From Pseudomonas brassicacearum (lineage in GTDB: Bacteria; Pseudomonadota; Gammaproteobacteria; Pseudomonadales; Pseudomonadaceae), in the NCBI RefSeq assembly GCF_003732225.1, contig NZ_MOBJ01000010.1:62001-126000 (forward strand): a DNA stretch of 64,000 nt, written 5' to 3'. Shown here one piece after another: positions 61,136-64,000 of the stretch. Each line of letters opens with the position of its first letter. The first letter of the stretch is position 1. The notes beneath the pieces were generated by a model that ran no database searches, was not told the origin of the DNA, and was given only the letters and a program-made list of their open reading frames with translations. Made by a program: the position numbers and the translations under genes.

Positions 61136-61879
61136 ATGAGTACCCAAACGAGCATTGAGTGGACCGAGATGACTTGGAACCCGGTGGTGGGGTGCACCAA
61201 GGTGTCGCCGGGCTGCAAACACTGCTACGCGGAGAACATGGCCCACCGCCTGCAGGCTATGGGCACGCCTGGCTATGAGAATGGCTTTCGCCTGAGCTTA
61301 CGTCCGGAGAAGCTCCAGGAACCGCTGCAGCGTAAGAAGCCGACTATTTATTTCGTTAACTCGATGTCCGATCTGTTCCACGAACAGGTGCCTGACGCGT
61401 ACATCGACCAAGTTTTCGACGTTATCCGGCTGGCTTCCCAGCATACCTTCCAGATTTTGACCAAGCGCGCCGAACGACTTGCCGACTATTTCAGTACTCG
61501 GGCTACACCAGACAACGCTTGGTTGGGCGTGTCTGTGGAGGATCAAGCCTACGGCGTGCCGCGTATTGATTGCCTGCGCAGGGTCGATGCGACTATTCGT
61601 TTTCTCTCGGCTGAGCCTCTTCTGGAAGACTTGGGTGAGATAGACCTCACTGACATTCATTGGGTGATAGTCGGCGGCGAGTCAGGTGCGAAGGCCCGTC
61701 CTATGCAGCAGGAATGGGTCGACAACATACACCGTCAGTGCGATGCGTCCGGCTCGGCGTTCTTCTTCAAACAGTGGGGAGGCTGGGGTGCTGACGGGGT
61801 AAAACGCTCCAAGAAAGCCAATGGTCGCCTCTTGAACGGCCAGACCTGGGATGAGATTCCCTTGTTAAACCTAGCCTGA
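61136..61879 (+). CDS. Gp37/Gp68 family three-Cys-motif protein (DUF5131)
   Basis: 247 residues from ATG 61136, preceded by AAAGGAGT. The N-terminal motif is VGCTKVSPGCKHCYAE with Cys20, Cys27 and Cys30 (C-x6-C-x2-C), which could bind an iron-sulphur cluster as in radical-SAM-like enzymes. Next come PTIYFVNSMSDLFHEQVPDA, FQILTKRAERL, NAWLGVSVEDQ and the C-terminal WVIVGGESGAKARPM and FFFKQWGGW. The family was first noted in phages and in mobile elements. Reaction and substrate are unknown. It is flanked by TcmP-type genes; more GC-rich than both. Confidence 0.88.
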   Translation: MSTQTSIEWTEMTWNPVVGCTKVSPGCKHCYAENMAHRLQAMGTPGYENGFRLSLRPEKLQEPLQRKKPTIYFVNSMSDLFHEQVPDAYIDQVFDVIRLASQHTFQILTKRAERLADYFSTRATPDNAWLGVSVEDQAYGVPRIDCLRRVDATIRFLSAEPLLEDLGEIDLTDIHWVIVGGESGAKARPMQQEWVDNIHRQCDASGSAFFFKQWGGWGADGVKRSKKANGRLLNGQTWDEIPLLNLA

Positions 61880-61896
61880 GCTAGAAAGGATTTCGA

Positions 61897-63213
61897 GTGG
61901 CCAAGGAAGAAAAGTACAAGTGGGATCTCTCGGCTGGAATCTATCCACGTATAGATCCTCATAGCAAAATTAAACACCAGATTATTCAGGACTACATTCG
62001 CTCTTATATCACTGTTGTCATGAGTAATCAGCAGATTCCGCGGATCGGCATAAATATTGTTGATGGCTTTTGTGGTGGTGGTATTTATAAAGATGATGGC
62101 GGGCGTGGTGATCACTTCGGATCACCCATTATTGCTTTGGATGCGGTTCGGGAGACTGTCGCTGAAATCAATATCCAGAGAAATATGCCGCGGGAGGTGC
62201 TCGCGCAGAATTTTTTCATCGATATAAAAAAGGACAATATCGATTACTTGAATGCTGTACTCGCTACTAAGGGCCATGGGCACCGCTTGGGCAGTGATAT
62301 TTTTACGCTGAAATCAAGGTTCACTGATGCACTTCCTAGCGTTATTAAGAAAATTCAGGAATTTAAGTTCTCAGAGCGATCTTTATTTTTACTCGATCAA
62401 TATGCTTATAAGGATGTTCCGTTTTCGAGTATCCGGACGATCTTTAAGAGCCTAGCCAATGCGGAAGTGTTGTTGACGTTCAACGTGGATAGCTTGATTG
62501 ACTACCTGTCGGAGCGTGAAGAAAATAAGAAGGCGCTGCAAAATATTGATCTTGAAAAATACATTCCTTGGGAGAAATTACGCTCGCTCAAGGCGACGAT
62601 GCGGCATGAGTGGCAGCATCTTATTCAACGCTTTCTGGCTGAGGGTATTTTAAAAGAAAGTGGCGCTGACTTTATGACCGTTTTCTTTATTACACCTGGT
62701 GGCCATAACCCACGAACCTACTGGTTTATCCATTTGGCAAAAAGTTATCGTGCCAATGCGGTGATGAAACAAATACATTGGAAGTATGGCAATAATTTTT
62801 CGCACTCAATGACGCCTGCATTATTTGTTGGGTATGACGCCAATAAAGATATACATGTCACGGATCAATATGCGCTTGGTTTTGGGCAGGAACACCACTT
62901 TAGCGGCGTTACGGGGAAACGCATAGAGGCTGAACTTTCTGAGTTTTTACCCAAGAAAATATATGATCAGCCGCAACTATCTTTTTCTCAGATGATGATC
63001 GGCATGGCTAATAATACAATGGCCGATGAAAAAATAGTAAAGCAGTCGCTGCACGGCCCGATCATGAATGGCGATATCGAGGTTTACGATAAAGACAGTC
63101 GTACAAGGCGGCGCAAAGGAAGCAGCATCAAATCGAGCGACATTATTATTCCATCACCTCAGAGAACGATTTTTTTCATTCCCTCAGCACCTTATTTAAA
63201 GCTTGACGTATAG
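61897..63213 (+). CDS. TcmP-type protein 2 (three-Cys-motif partner)
   Basis: 438 residues from GTG 61897, 17 bases after the Gp37/Gp68 stop, with AAAGGA upstream; they are surely co-transcribed. SAGIYPRIDPHSKIKHQIIQ near the start, INIVDGFCGGGIY (residues 52-64, nucleotide or SAM-site-like loop with Asp56) and SLFLLDQYAYKDVP (162-175) correspond to the blocks seen in protein 1, but overall similarity to protein 1 is low. Later HEWQHLIQRFLAEGIL and GGHNPRTYWFIHLAKSYRAN are typical of the longer TcmP subgroup. Strongly AT-rich. Function unknown. Confidence 0.82.
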   Translation: MAKEEKYKWDLSAGIYPRIDPHSKIKHQIIQDYIRSYITVVMSNQQIPRIGINIVDGFCGGGIYKDDGGRGDHFGSPIIALDAVRETVAEINIQRNMPREVLAQNFFIDIKKDNIDYLNAVLATKGHGHRLGSDIFTLKSRFTDALPSVIKKIQEFKFSERSLFLLDQYAYKDVPFSSIRTIFKSLANAEVLLTFNVDSLIDYLSEREENKKALQNIDLEKYIPWEKLRSLKATMRHEWQHLIQRFLAEGILKESGADFMTVFFITPGGHNPRTYWFIHLAKSYRANAVMKQIHWKYGNNFSHSMTPALFVGYDANKDIHVTDQYALGFGQEHHFSGVTGKRIEAELSEFLPKKIYDQPQLSFSQMMIGMANNTMADEKIVKQSLHGPIMNGDIEVYDKDSRTRRRKGSSIKSSDIIIPSPQRTIFFIPSAPYLKLDV

Positions 63214-63399
63214 CCAGTTGCTTTCTGTTCTTTCCGAGCTTTTTGGGTCTTGAGTCTGTTCATGCGGGTTAAGTCGAACCATCTGTCACCTAGGAATACA
63301 CTTTAGAGCTCAGGGGCGAGCTAACGTCTAGTCCTCATTCTTTACATAAATAATTTATAACCGTTTTTCGGCATAATTTTGACAGGGAGGGAGGTGTTT

Positions 63400-63424
63400 C
63401 ATAGAAATCAAAGAGATTTCTATG
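63400..63424. other. Perfect inverted repeat overlapping the comM stop codon
   Basis: CATAGAAATC-AAAGA-GATTTCTATG is a ten-base perfect inverted repeat. It includes the comM stop (63420-63422), exactly at the edge of the cassette. It may be a terminator-like stem for comM (no T-run) or the trace of an integration site. Confidence 0.5.
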
Positions 63425-64000
63425 ACTGTGGCCGATACTGTAACGCCTCGGCCAGATGCTCGCGGGTGATGCCATCGACCTGCTCAAGGTCCGCCAGTGT
63501 TCGCGCTATCTTGAGCAGCCGATGGGCCGCCCTCAGCGACAAGGTCAATCGTTCGCACGCGGTTTCCAGCCAGGTTTCGTCGGCTGTGGATAACTTGCAG
63601 TGTCGGCGCAGGCCCGGCAAATCGAGGAAGGCATTGGCGCAGCCCTGGCGTTTGTGTTGCCGCTCCCTTGCGTCCGCGACCAGGGCTGCGGCGGTTACGG
63701 TGTCATCGCCGGGTTTTGGTGCCGGATTCAACGCCGTGACTTCGCGGGCAACCGTCAGGTGCAGATCAATTCGGTCCAGCAGCGGTCCCGACAGCTTGTT
63801 GCGATAACGCTGGATTTGGTCCGGAGAACAGCAGCAGCGTCCGCTCGGCTCGCCAAGATATCCACAGGGGCACGGGTTCATTGCGGCCACCAGTTGAAAG
63901 CGCGCGGGAAAACGTACGCGGTCACGGGCTCGGGAAATCACGATACACCCCGACTCCAACGGTTCCCTCAACACCTCCAGCACCTTGCGATCAAACTCCG
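63420..64000 (-). CDS. comM: ComM/YifB family AAA+ protein, 5' part outside the window
   Basis: About 193 C-terminal residues, open to the window edge (EFDRKVLEVLREPLESGCIV at the 64000 side). The Mg-chelatase-like C-terminus includes AAMNPCPCGYLGEPSGRCCC with the Cys cluster, LLDRIDLHLTVAREVTALNP, and the ending REHLAEALQYRPQS. ComM is a hexameric helicase that promotes branch migration during natural transformation. comM is a known insertion hotspot for resistance islands in Acinetobacter. This copy has no visible lesion; the decayed copy at 58771-59495 lies on the far side of the TcmP cassette. Confidence 0.9.
   Translation of the reverse strand, partial: EFDRKVLEVLREPLESGCIVISRARDRVRFPARFQLVAAMNPCPCGYLGEPSGRCCCSPDQIQRYRNKLSGPLLDRIDLHLTVAREVTALNPAPKPGDDTVTAAALVADARERQHKRQGCANAFLDLPGLRRHCKLSTADETWLETACERLTLSLRAAHRLLKIARTLADLEQVDGITREHLAEALQYRPQS

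Noticed and set aside
60896..61139. A 106-codon frame in the gap of the TcmP cassette (60819-61139)
   Set aside because: It overlaps the end of the first gene in another frame, lacks a ribosome site and has no recognisable domain.
1..64000. CRISPR arrays, tRNA or rRNA genes, IS elements
   Set aside because: No regular repeat-spacer pattern, no cloverleaf or CCA end, no transposase or integrase frame was found on either strand. The short repeats are REP doublets.

Overview
The window is chromosomal DNA of a Pseudomonas, most probably of the P. fluorescens group. The basis is conserved Pseudomonas gene neighbourhoods (crc divergent from pyrE; argB-algC-dut-coaBC-radC; rpoZ-spoT-ridA; oxyR-recG; dadR/dadA-ridA-dadX), GC-rich codon use, and many short palindromic REP doublets of the kind typical of that group. 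I saw no tRNA, rRNA, CRISPR array or insertion sequence.

Layout. 1-4100: three genes that look like a peptidoglycan-targeting effector (5' end outside the window), an exported partner overlapping its 3' end, and an LprI-type lysozyme-inhibitor-like protein. 4200-8670: an accessory stretch with a DUF6124 gene behind a strongly structured leader, an SCP2-like gene whose 3' half is duplicated on the far side of a Fic toxin/antitoxin pair, and a delta-60-repeat protein between REP elements. 8680-23550: housekeeping block (HDOD protein, recG, oxyR, exbB-exbD-tonB, an epimerase, a lipoprotein, ridA, spoT, rpoZ, gmk, yicC, rph, DUF4870). 24000-34700: gltS, crc, pyrE, argB, algC, dut, coaBC, radC, a DppA-like peptide-binding protein, rpmB-rpmG. 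34890-48370: catabolic genes for polyamines, GABA-type aldehydes and alanine (I78-like protein, cupin, aldehyde dehydrogenase, MocR regulator with DUF1127 partner, PuuB-like oxidase, YkgJ-type protein, dad locus, PuuR, cytochrome c5, acetyl-CoA hydrolase/transferase). 48490-57080: xpt, rep, a GGDEF/EAL protein behind a predicted Fur box, a MATE pump, a LysR regulator, a DUF4432 protein.

57180-64000 is the most unusual part. A lipoprotein with the complete motif set of Tle1-type phospholipases (DUF2235) is followed by a decayed duplicate of the 3' end of comM. Then come three genes: a TcmP-type protein, a Gp37/Gp68 'three-Cys-motif' protein (DUF5131) and a second, different TcmP-type protein. 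The 3' end of a second, open comM reading frame closes the segment. The three-gene cassette thus sits between direct repeats of comM, which looks like an island that regenerated the gene end on integration. It is the best candidate here for an undescribed (possibly defence) system; its function is not established by anything in the sequence.

REP elements: one family (core GAGCGAGCTTGCTCGCGAT) makes inverted doublets in many intergenic gaps; a second family (core GTAGGAGCTGCCGAAGGC) occurs at two sites plus a fragment; a third type lies at 4221-4321; a chimeric doublet lies at 53113-53227.
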